From Cycas panzhihuaensis (taxonomy: Eukaryota; Cycadophyta), in the NCBI GenBank assembly GCA_023213395.1, contig CM041465.1:62255741-62319740 (forward strand): DNA of 64,000 nucleotides, read 5' to 3'. The translations under genes were made by a program, and so were the position numbers. Positions 21,762 to 31,932 of the stretch are shown here, piece after piece. The notes beneath the pieces were generated by a model. It had not been told where the DNA came from. It did no database searches and saw only the letters and a program-made list of their open reading frames with translations. How positions within the stretch are numbered: position 1 is the first letter of the stretch; every line of letters begins with the position of its first letter.

Positions 21762-24499
21762 TGGATGCGCATCTATGGGATAATCACTATGCTCAGTAGG
21801 AGTAATGGCAGTCAATGATGACGTCGAAGGTGTAGGCGAAAACCTACAAGCAAAGAAAGTACTACGCAGGGCGCCCTGTATGCCAGAGCGCGAATTCAGG
21901 ACCTACGAATGGCACCCAATGACCTTAAAGTAGCTCTCAATTCGGAAGAGGGAGTGCATACAGGGGGTAGCCCAGATGGAGTCGAGCAAGAGGTCCTCCC
22001 ACCCTTGGATGGCCATAAGGGAAGAGGAGGAATCCTCAAAGAGTTTCCCTATGATAAAGGGAAATAGGAGTAAATGGAGTAGGTGAAAGCCTATGCTATA
22101 AGCGGGTCTCCCTTGGTTATTTGGTCAATGCAAGTAGGACCAAGGGAGAGAGGGAAGCAACTAGACTGAGTTTTCCTTTAATAACAAAAGGGGCAGAAAG
22201 GAAAAAGACCAAGTGGTACGTATACAAGCAAGTGATGCCAAATGGAATATACCTAAAGGATATGTTTGGATTAGTAAGAAGAGGAAGAAGGAAATAAGGG
22301 GGGTTCCTACAATACCCTTTTCTTATATGAAACAAACATATGACATACAAGTATATAAGTGCAAATAATCAATACCATTTAACCCTTTACTTTCATGTGG
22401 TCTAGTTAGCTAGAATATAGATTTTAATAAAAGCAAAAAGGGAAATGAGGAATAAATGAATAGATGTACGTACCCGAGGGGTGTAGCAGCCGACAGGAGA
22501 CCTCACCCACATGCGACGCATGCCCTCATGCTAACCGATGGATGTGCAGCCAAGATCAATGGGAAGGACGGGGGCTTCCTTACCTTCCCCTTGTGAAAGA
22601 AAGTGGAACGAAAGGAAGCGAACATAATGAAAGAAAGGAAAAGAGGACAAAACGTACCCAAATTTGGAGGCCTTTTCCTTTCATGCAGAACTACTCCAAG
22701 CTGCACATATAAGAACTTATCCCTTCCAAGGAGGGGCTGCGAAGAGACATATATATGCAAGTGTTTGTGATTTATATATCAAATTATTATATCAAGTTAG
22801 GAAAGTAACTACTGCAAATGACTCCAACCTTCCCTTAAGCAAACATGAACATCAAGCAAGAAGGAGTGAAGGGAAGCCTCAGGATGGCTAAACCCTTCGC
22901 TAGATTCTCCACACAACCTTTTAGCATAGTAAGATGAGGGTAAATTACAACTTATGATAGCCAAGAAATATAAGGATAAATGTAACAAAGCGTTAGAGAG
23001 ATGTCAAGGTGTGGAGTTGCTATGGGCAGCAATCCGATGTATAAACCCTTACAGAAGCTTTCAAGAGATACCAAGCAATATTAGGGATATTATGAGGGCC
23101 CAAATGGGAGGTATGCAAGCACGAATCGATGCAACAAGGGCTACAACGCGATAATCCAAATACAGGCCTAAGGCTCACCTACTCCTAATTATCTTAAGAA
23201 AAGCATGGGAGAAAGAGAAGAAAGGTGGGAAGGGGATTGCCCTTGGAGAGTAGGACTAAGTGGGGAGTTGCCCATACCTTACTCTCTTCACCCAACCTTT
23301 GTGGATCTTCTCCTTCTGCTTCCTTAAGGAAAACTAGCAGAGGAATGGTGAAAACCCAGAAATAATAGGCTAAACTCAATTGAAAAAGTGTTTGCTACAG
23401 TCAATCATGAAGAAAGCAAGTAAATAAATAAGGAAATGAGTCTAACATAGAAATAATATACCATAAATCCTAGAAAAAAGGTTTAGAGGACCTGTTGGGA
23501 TGAATATAAGGCAGGTTTATCCCTACAACTAGTGGAGAGGAGGGTTCCTACAAGGTTTTGCAGGAGATATCCTAAGAGGTGGCTAAAAGAGACACTTGCT
23601 GGGGTTAGTTGGAAGAGAACCACACCTAAACTTGCTTGAGAACATCTGAAGAGAAGCTTTCCACCATGGAGAAGGACTATTGCAGGTGGATCCTAGCCTG
23701 AAGTTGTAGGAAATACAGGCCTGCAGATGCACCTATGGAAGGAAAGAGAAAGAGCAGAAGTTACAGTAAGAAGTAGTTGTGTTGAAGAGCCAAAAATCAT
23801 CCAAGAGAGGTAAAATGATGAGGGTTTTGAGATTTATACCCATCCCAGCCCTAAACAAGTGAATAAGGCTGATCTGGATGCTAGGACACGTGGTGATTCT
23901 GTGGGAAAAGTGAGAATTTACATGGCAGTTTTTTAAAAACAACTTACAATAGTCACACCATGGTAAACTTTGCAGTACCACTAAGTTTATAGCAATGCAG
24001 GACTAGAAAGCCAGAATGGCAATAATCCAGGTTCTGGGAGCCTTAGAAGATGATGTGGAAGGCCTGGGAGGGGTTGGCCCTCCTGCCTAGGTGGCTAGGA
24101 CAGTCCAGAAGGCATGTGGACAAGGCCGAAAGGGGCATCAATGGCTAAAGGTCCGAGAAATGAGGTGATAAGAGCTCAAAATCAAGGTATGAATGGGTCA
24201 TACAAATCAAATGAGGTTTGAGGCAATGTGGAGGTAGCGTAGAGGGTCATAAAGTGCCATGGGGGATGCCTACCTTGCAGAAAGCTAGGTCTCGCTTGGT
24301 CATCATAGGCTCACAATACGACAAGCAGCATGAACAGGTAACAAATGCAAAGTGATCATACAAATGAAGTAACCAGTCATGCAATGAGGCAACACTTCTG
24401 TTAACCTTTCCAACAAAATAGTAGAGGTGAAAAGGAAGAAGCATACCTAAGCTTACCTGAGTCGACCTGTCCGTATCCATTCCCGGCAGTCAGGAAACA
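21762..24499 (-). repeat. 5' LTR of element D
   Basis: 2.74 kb, partner of 4921-7723, bordered by a PBS on the left and by the GATGG duplication on the right. It carries the AAACTT...AAGTTT palindromic module at 23965-23988. No coding content. Confidence 0.9.
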
Positions 24500-24504
24500 G
24501 ATGG
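24500..24504. repeat. Target-site duplication GATGG, right side of element D
   Basis: Second copy of the 4916-4920 duplication. Element A resumes directly after it. Confidence 0.85.
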
Positions 24505-25520
24505 CTGGAGCTCCATCAAGTTAAGCAAACCCATCCATTAGGGCCTCTTTTATCTTTTTCCCCTATCTAGCCTCCACCTCGCATCAAACTCTATGGTACC
24601 ATAGATATTAATGTGGGCCCCATTGAGAAAATCTTATTTTCTTAGTAGCCCCACCTCAAACTTTCTAGCACTATGGAATTTGCTATGAGGCCATGGATAC
24701 CCCCCTTACAAAGGGGAAGGGGAGGTGGCCTAAAAACTAAAAAAAAAAATTCTAAGTGAACTAAACTTGGCCCACTTAGACAAAGGCTACTTAATGCCCT
24801 AGTCCCCCCTCTCCCTTGACCTCATTCAAGCTTGAGGGAGTCTCGATTGCCCTTATGGGGCCCAAAATAAACTCTATAAACTATAAAAAAGTAATTAAAT
24901 AAAATTAATAAAATGAAATAGCTAAGGGAAGATACACTCACTAGATCAGGCCTCATCGTTATCATCTCATGTCTATGATCTTAATGGCTATCCTCCCTCC
25001 CTGATCCAATAGTTTGATCTCTCTTTAGGTGCTCTAGAATGCTGGCATAGCCTCACTACATAGAGGAAAGGGCTCTAGATCTCTCATGGGGCCCATGAAA
25101 ATGAGTCCCATTTTTACCTTTCTCTCATTTTTTATATGCGGGGTCCCTTAGATGCACCATCTTATTTCTCCTTATTGCGACATCTCTTAGCATCATCTCA
25201 TTATCCTCACTCACTTTGTCTTCAAGGCTTGACCCTCGTTTCACTCCTACAACTTCTGTTTTTCTCTTTTTTAGTGCATTCATGATAACTCCTTTAACAT
25301 TATAGAGGCCCCTTCTACTTTGTTTTTTGCATTGCTCTGAAACATGCACATACTTATACTCTTTTGACTTATTTCAGTGCCTTGAATCCATTTTTTACAT
25401 TCATTTTAGGCTTTAGGAATCTCAAGGGAAGCTCATCCTCCCTTTTAGGCCTCCATAGGCCCTTTGGGGACCCCTAAGGGCTTTGAAGAAGCATATCTTA
25501 TAATCTTTTATCACCCTTTC
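24505..25520 (-). promoter_or_regulatory. Leader and promoter of element A antisense gene
   Basis: Continuation of element A past D. Read on the minus strand it matches 40082-41140 of copy C and 8760-9720 of D: an upstream region, TATA-like ATATAAAA near 25136-25128, ATTTTCATGGGCCCCATGAG about 30 bp further, and a leader. A perfect 14-bp palindrome CTATGGTACCATAG lies at 24591-24604, about 530 bp from the TATA box. No protein is recognised; the frame 25349-25125 is a shadow. Copia E interrupts the upstream side at 25521. Confidence 0.55.
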
Positions 25521-26174
25521 TGTTAGATAAAGTGACAATAATATTTTGGATGCTAAAATTTTGATAAGTTGGTAGCGTGGTTTCCCTCCCAAACTTTCTT
25601 GGGGGGGTTCCAAGGGGGGCGGGATCTCCCCCTAGCCAGGGGATGCCAGAACACCCCCCCCCCTGCAAAGAGGGGGTTCAGGGGTGATAGTCCCTGACCT
25701 AGAAAGCTAGTACTAAAAAGCATACTAAATTGTAAAGAGAATCAGGGTCGTTCACTCAAAATACCTTAGATTCTATGGTCAATATTTATGCTTTGTATGA
25801 CTCTCATACAACCTGATGTATGGTGTTTTTTTAATTATGTTGATGGTGTTTGATATATTAGATATACTATGAAAAGTTAGGTAGCTGGTTATTGTTGTTA
25901 TAAGTATTCTGCTACATATTATGTATATTTCTCCATTCTTTGATAATAAAGATTGATACATTTCCTATGTGGATGTTTCCTTAGCATACTACTAGGGTTT
26001 TACCATATTATATCGGGTGTATATATGATACTTTAGCTTTCTAACTCATTTTATTGTATTATATTTGGTTTAAGAACTTGCATGTTAAATTTCAATTTTG
26101 ATTCTTGTAACTAGTTACAAATAGTTTAGATCTTGGTGGAAGTTTCAGGTTATTGGGACCTTGTCTTCTCAACA
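25521..26174 (+). repeat. 5' LTR of copia E
   Basis: 654 bp, TGTTAGATAAAGTG to CTTCTCAACA. It contains a block of G and C runs (25590-25685), TTCCAAGGGGGG-type words, also in the 3' LTR and the solo LTR at 16833. TATATT-rich U3 follows, and AATAAAGATTGATAC near 25945 resembles a polyadenylation signal region. Confidence 0.9.
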
Positions 26175-26176
26175 AA

Positions 26177-26188
26177 TGGTATCAGAGC
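26177..26188 (+). other. Primer-binding site of copia E (initiator Met tRNA)
   Basis: TGGTATCAGAGC, the classical plant copia PBS complementary to the 3' end of initiator methionine tRNA, two bases after the LTR. Confidence 0.9.
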
Positions 26189-26246
26189 CACTTTTATTTT
26201 TTTAATGAGTTTGTGAGGGTTTTGGTGTTAACCTTTTCTACACCAA

Positions 26247-27027
26247 ATGGTGAAACTAGTAAATGCAAAGTTTTAGGTGGAGAAATTTAATGGCAACAAT
26301 AACTTCAAGTTGTGGAAGTTAAAAGTGTATGATGTTCTAGTATAACAAGGCTTATATAGAGCTCTTGCAGGCAAATCGAAGAAACTGGTAAGGATGGATG
26401 ATAACGAATGGGATGATCTAGATAAAAAAGGCCTTAGCACAATATTACTATGCTTAGCAGATGAATCTCTATTTAACATTGCAAGGGAGAATTATGGACC
26501 TAGTTAGAAGGCATATATATAACCAAATCAATAATGAATAGAATCTACTTAAAGAGGAAACGTAGTCATTATGAATGACAGAAGGTACAAGAATTATTGA
26601 TCATCTAAATATTTTCAATACTCTTATTTGTCAGTTAGCTAGTATTGATGTCACAATTGAGGATAAGGACAAGGTTGTTACCTTGTTATGTTCATTACTA
26701 GAATTCTTGGATAATATTATCACCTCAATTAGCTTCAGCACTATAGATGAATTAGACTATGATTCTGTTATGAATGCTTTGCTAATAGAAGAAGTGTGAA
26801 GGAAGTCTAGTCTCGAAACCTCCACACCAGAAGCTATGACAACTAGGGGTAGAATAATTGGGAGAGGACAAAGCTTGAGGGACACATTGAGGTCAAATTC
26901 AAAAGGCAAGAAGAGTAAGCTCAGATGTTGGCACTGTAATAAGACAGGTCACCTCAAGAAGGATTGCTACAAAAGGAAGGAGTTCCAAAAAAAGGAAGAT
27001 CCTACCAAAGAGGATAATCAAGTGTAG
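26247..27027 (+). pseudogene. gag of copia E
   Basis: Starts MVKLVNAKF and continues with FNGNNNFKLWKLKVYDVL, a typical UBN2/Gag start. Middle piece 26575-26799. Zinc knuckle CWHCNKTGHLKKDC (CX2CX4HX4C) at about 26927, basic tail to 27027. Stops are mostly TAG and TAA in place of CAG/CAA or TGG codons. Confidence 0.85.
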
Positions 27028-28500
27028 TCGAATCAAGGTATAGATGATGATGTCTTGGTTGCTTGTAATGTTTCCCATTGTCATCATAATTGGTTATTAG
27101 ATTTAGGTGCTTCATACCACATGTGTCCACACAAGAGTTAGTTTTCATCATACCAACCTTTTGATGGTGGTGATGTACTTGTGAGAAATAAAATTTCTTA
27201 TAAGATAGTAGGCATTGGTAGCATTAGAATTAAAATATTCGATGGTGTAGTGAGAATATTAACTAAAGTTAGACATGTACCTAATCTGAAAAGGAATTTG
27301 ATTTCCTTGGGTGAACTAGATTCTAGTGGTTATAAGTACATAGGTCATGAAAGAGTCTTAAAGGTGTCAAATGGTACCTTGGTTGTTATGAAATCCTTAA
27401 ATAAATGAAACTTTTACATTTTAGTGAAAAGTATAAATGTCAGCCATGCATCTACAACATCAAAGACTATAGAAGATCTAGATCAGTTATCGCATCATAG
27501 ACTTGGGGACATGAGTGAGAGAGGACTTAAGATGTTGATAAACTATAAGTTACTTCCTAACTTACAACTTTCAGATTTGGATTTTTGTAAATATTATATT
27601 TTTGGAAAGTAGTGTACACTCAGGTTTAAAGTAGGCAGTCACACTAGTAAAGGTGTTATTGATTACATACGTTCAGATGTGTGGGGACCATCCCCTATAA
27701 TATCTTATGGAGGATTATTATACTTTGTCATATTTATAAATAATTACTCCGGAAAGGTATGGGTTTATTTTTGAAAAGGAAATCTGAAGTTTTCAATATG
27801 TTTAAGTAGTTCAAGGCTTTAGTTAAGAAGAGCACTAATAGGTCAATCAAATGTTTAAGAACTAACAATGGAGTTGAGTTCAACTCTTTAGAGTTTGAGA
27901 ACTATTGTAGAAAAGCTAGGATTGAAAGGCATAAGACCACTAGCTATACTCTATAGGAGAATGGCATAATAAGCACGTAAGTAGGACACTCTTTGGAAGA
28001 GTAAGAAGCATGTTAAGTAATACAAGAGTGGAGAAGGGCTTATGGGCAGAAGCTATTCAAATAGCTTGTTATTTGGTAAACAGGTCACCATCACTTACAA
28101 TAGACTACAAGATTCCTGAAGAGGTATAGACTAGACATCTATGTGACTATTTAAATTTAAAAGTTTTTGGTTATGATGCTTATACCTTAATTGATAAAAG
28201 TCAACATTCAAAGTTAGACCCAAAATCTAAGAGATATATCTTTGTTGGTTATGGTGATAGAGATGGTGTGAAGGGATACATGTTTTAGGATCTCACCACC
28301 CATAAAATCACTATTAACAAAGATGTTGTATTTGATGAATCTCCCTTTTTAAAATTAGATAGTATAGAAGTTGAAGTGAAATAGGAGCAAAAAGTTGAAC
28401 ATCAACAGGTCAAGCTTGAGACCCATCTATCTTTGGAAACAAAAGAGTAGTAAGATCTGTCTAAAGACATATCTGCAACAGATTTATAGGAGTATGTAGA
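27028..28500 (+). pseudogene. Protease and integrase of copia E
   Basis: Protease: WLLDLGASYHMCPHKS at about 27090, where the catalytic D-S/T-G-A reads DLGA, followed by VRHVPNLKRNLISLGELDSSG. Then the pre-integrase zinc region (HHRLGDMSERGLKML) at 27490, and the core with DVWGPSPIISYGGLLYFVIF at 27680 (first Asp) and a decayed C...TNNG block near 27855. C-terminal words FVGYGDRDGVKGY near 28245. Multiple frameshifts and stops. Confidence 0.85.
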
Positions 28501-30141
28501 CACTCTTCCAACCAATTTTTAGAAGATCTACATGGGTTAGTTATTCACCTGATAAGTATAACACCTCTATTTCAATTGCTTTGGTTTCTAATGATGGTGA
28601 GCCTACATGCTATCAGGAAGTAGTAGTTGATATCCATAGTGAGAAGTGGAAGAGGGCTATGCAGGAAGAGATAGATACTTTGGAAAAAAAGAATCACAGG
28701 ACTTGGTAGAACTTCCACATAGTAGGAAGATTGTTGGTTACAGGTGCATTTTTATGAAGAAAATAGATGTTGATGGAAATATTGACAAACACAGGGCAAA
28801 ACTGGTGGCTAAAGGCTTTGCACAAAAAGTAACTATTGACATTCGTGAGATCTTTCACCAATTGTCAAACTTATTTTAACTCGGGTTTTGTTAGCATTAG
28901 TAGCTTCTCTTGTTTTGGATTTGGAGAAGTTAGATATAAAAATAACTTTTCTATATGGAGATTTAGATGAGGAGATCTATATGGATCAGCCAGGAGAGTT
29001 TGTACAGGAGGCCAAGAAAAGACGTGTTTGCAGGCTCAGGAAATCATTATATGGCTTGAAGTAATCACCCAGGCAATGATACAAGAAGTTTTATGCCTTC
29101 ATGGAGAGCCAAAATTTAAAAAAAAATGAGTATGATTATTGTATTTACTTTAAATTCTTAGACAATAGCTTATTCATTATCTTGGTATTGTATGTTGATG
29201 ACATGCTAGTTGTAAGCAAGAGCATGGAAAAAATTAATAAGTTAAAGGCTTAATTAGCTAGGACTTTTGATATCAAGGATCTAGGAGCTGCAAAATAAAT
29301 CTTAGGTATGGAGATACACAGAGATAGGAAAAATAGTAAGCTATGGTTATCACAATAGAAATATGTTGAGAAGGTGTTAACCAGGTTTGGTATGGCAAAT
29401 GTGAAACCAGTGAGTATCCAATTGGCTTTCTGTTTTAATATTTCTTTGAGTATGAGTAGTAGTAATAAAGAAGAAAATGATTATATGTCTCGTGTACCTT
29501 ATATGAGTACAGTAGCAAGCTTAATATATGCCATGGTATGTATAAGACCTGACATTTTACATGCAGTCAGTGTAGTTAGTAGGTTTAAAGAAAATCCAGG
29601 AAAGGAACATTGGGCAACAATGAAATGGATGCTTCAGTATTTGAGAGGCACAAGTGACTATTTCATCACCATTATAGGTACAAGTAATCAAGTTTATATA
29701 TATGTTGATTCAGATTTTACAGGAGATTTAGATAAGAGAAGGTCTACTTCAAGTTATGTATTTACTCTTGCAAATGGTCTACTACAGAGCATAATTGCAT
29801 TATCGACTATAGAAGCTAAATATGTTACTACAGCACATGCTTGTAAAGAAGCAATCTAGTTGTAAGGTTTATTGGTTGATCTTGTAAGGAAATAAGAAAA
29901 GGCAAAGGTATTTTGTGACATTCAAAGTGTCATTTACTTATCAAAGAATCTATCTTATCATAGTAGAACAAAGCATATTGCTCTTAAGTACCATTTTGTT
30001 AGACAGGTTGTCAAAGCAGGTGGAGTGGCACTTGAAAAGGTTAACATAAAATGGAATTATGCTAATATGTTTACAAAACCAATACTATTAGAGAAGTTCA
30101 AATGGTGTTTGACTTCTCTTATCCTACAGAAAAAGCGATGA
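28501..30141 (+). pseudogene. Reverse transcriptase and RNase H of copia E
   Basis: RT begins at 28640 with KRAMQEEIDTL; KIVGYRCIFMKKIDVDGNIDKHRAKLVAKGFAQK is open at 28730-28840. Then comes a decayed section with GDLDEEIYMDQPG and LYVDDMLV (near 29190) readable in shifted frames. The open frame 29374-29859 holds the RT C-terminus and RNase H: PYMSTVASLIYAMVCIRPDI, YVDSDFTGDLDKRRST (catalytic Asp), and STIEAKYVTTAHACKEA (catalytic Glu). The end reads SYHSRTKHI and NMFTKPI near 30080. A purine-rich stretch precedes the 3' LTR. Confidence 0.85.
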
Positions 30142-30187
30142 ATAGTCTAGGAAAAGGTATCAGGTAAATTGTTGTCAAGGTAGAGAT

Positions 30188-30833
30188 TGTTAGATAAAGT
30201 GATAATAATGTTTTGGAGGCTAAAATTTTGACAGGTTAGTAGTGTGGTTTCCCCCCAAACTTCCTTAGGGGGTTCCAAGGAGGTGGGAGCCCCCCTTGAC
30301 TGGGGGATATGGGGGGTTTTGAAACCCCCCTATAAAGAGAGGATTTGGGGGCGATAGCCCTCGACCCAAAAAGCTAGCACTTAAAAACATACTAAATTAT
30401 AAAGAGAACCAGGGTCGTTCACTCAAAATACCCTAGATTCTATGGTCGAGATTTGTGCCTTGTATGACTCTCTCATATAGCCAAATTTAGGGAGTTTTTT
30501 CATTACATTTTTTCATTAGATATACTGCGAAGATTTTGGTGGTTGATTGTTGTTGCTGTGAGTATTTTTTTTATAGATCATATATATTTCTCCATTCTTT
30601 GATAATAAAGATCGATACCTTTCATGTGTGGAGAAACCCTTACACACTGTTAGGGTTTTACCATATTATATTGGGTATATATGTGATGCTTTAGCTTTTT
30701 AACTTATTTTATTGTATTATCTCTAGTTTAAGAACTTGCATGCTAAAATTTAATTTCGATTCCTATAACTAGTTACAAAATAGTTTAGATCTTGGTGGCA
30801 GTTTCAAGTTATTAGGACCTTGTCTTCTTAACA
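30188..30833 (+). repeat. 3' LTR of copia E
   Basis: 646 bp partner of 25521-26174, from TGTTAGATAAAGTGATAAT to CTTCTTAACA. The G/C-run block is retained at 30255-30345. Element A resumes after TTTTT at 30834. Confidence 0.9.
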
Positions 30834-30984
30834 TTTTTGTTGGGTGAGCCTTTGTCAAGCCTGGTAGACTCCCTCCAGGGCTCTCCTATCTTCTTAAGAT
30901 CCATATTTATATCTTTTTGAGATGTTGTAGCCCCATCGCTACCCCTCTCTTTTACATCTTGACCTTACCATCATCATCTCTTCT

Positions 30985-31440
30985 GTCGCTTGACTCAAAT
31001 TTTATTCTTTTTACCATGGTATTACTCATCTTTATTGATAGAGGAAGTCATAGTAATCCAAGACCTTTTGTAGTCATGTGGATCCTTTGTGATCCCTCCA
31101 AATATGACTATATGTGTTCTGAAATCTTTCTACTCGAGGCTACGAATAAGGAAGCTAAATACATAACTATTATTGAAGTCCTTACCAATGCACTTTACTT
31201 TTACCATGGTCTAATCATCCTTTATTGTGACTCTTAGATCATCATGTCACAACTAACCTAGGTTTACCAAGTACATTATCCACGATTGAGAGCCCTTGAT
31301 TTAATCGCCAGGTCCCTTTTATCTCACTTCTCTTCCATGGATGTTCAACACATTCCTTTAGATCTAAACACTAAGGTAATGGCCTTGTTTGTCGCATCCT
31401 CGAGCATCATCTCCATCTCTTCGATGATCCTTCCTAAGTA
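30985..31440 (+). pseudogene. Archaeal/bacterial-type RNase H of element A
   Basis: Sense-orientation RNase H in element A. In order: FIDRGSHSNPRPFVVMWIL (first Asp retained; the family has D-G-G-S..N-P-G-P), EATNKEAKYITIIEVLTNAL (catalytic Glu), LYCDS (second Asp) then one TAG, VYQVHYPRLRALDLIARSLLSHFSSMDVQHIPLDLNTKVMAL, where the last Asp has been lost. This order and the NPGP word are those of the extra RNase H known in Tat-group elements, not of the gypsy RNase H at 45380-45720. It sits about 490 bp before the 3' LTR and far from the pol stop at 1201, so it could not be made by simple read-through of pol. Confidence 0.8.
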
Positions 31441-31932
31441 ACTTAGTAGGTCACCTAATTACCTAAGATCCAGTATTATCCTTTCTTTTATTATGATCCC
31501 TTCACACCTCTGAAAGTAGACCACTAATGAGGTTAAACTATTGTAACCACCAGGTTTGTTTCTCCACTCTGTCCTTCATAGTACTCATGGAACAAGGCTC
31601 TTGCATTCCCATTCTCTATATATACATATCTTTTACCTATATTTATTTAGTGATTATGCTCATGACCTTACATGGTATTCATCTTGCATAAGGATGATAG
31701 GGGCAACTCCCTCATCTGCTCATCCTTTCACACCAGACTCTCAGGTGATGCATAAGTAGCCCCTATGCCGCTCCTTCTCTTTCCTTGTCCATGCGATCTA
31801 CCATGACACCTAGCACTCCCCTTAGACGATGATACTTATTACATTAGTAGATGATACTAATCTTTTTATGTTAATAGCATTTGTTATAACCAGATGCTTC
31901 TGAGTGATGAGGCTCTACTACCAAGGGGGCAG
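31441..31932 (+). other. 3' untranslated part of element A with polypurine tract
   Basis: Aligns with 8149-7724 of D on the other strand (shared words GAGGTTAAACTAT, GCTTCTGAGT.ATGAGGCTCTACT). Ends in AAGGGGGCAG directly before the LTR start. The open frame 31556-31759 is a shadow. Confidence 0.55.

Larger units (their letters stand above)
4921..24499 (-). mobile_element. Element D: Tat-like Ty3/gypsy retrotransposon with nested insertions
   Basis: Minus-strand element bounded by two LTRs of 2.74 and 2.80 kb that look about 90 per cent identical by eye and flanked by GATGG. In element orientation: 5' LTR 24499-21762, PBS about 21760-21744, gag 21567-19500, protease about 18977-18600, RT 17930-16000 (split by a solo LTR), then the nested fragment B, antisense gene (promoter at 9132), archaeal-type RNase H 8652-8150, polypurine tract and 3' LTR 7723-4921. 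The gypsy RNase H and integrase are missing, lost at the junction near 11470. The target site was the leader of element A's antisense gene. Confidence 0.9.
25521..30833 (+). mobile_element. Element E: Ty1/copia retrotransposon, probably Tork-type
   Basis: Complete but decayed: 5' LTR 25521-26174, PBS 26177-26188, gag, protease, integrase, RT, RNase H, 3' LTR 30188-30833. The domain order integrase before RT defines Ty1/copia. LTRs differ at roughly 15 per cent of sites by eye, so it is old. Possible target duplication: CTTTC on the left, TTTTT on the right, equal if both C became T. It lies in element A between antisense promoter and RNase H. The lineage call rests on the VWGPSP and NGTLVVMK-type words and is tentative. 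Confidence 0.9.

Noticed and set aside
30834-30838. TTTTT as right target duplication of copia E
   Set aside because: The left side reads CTTTC; equality needs two C-to-T changes, so it was recorded as possible only and not listed as a feature.
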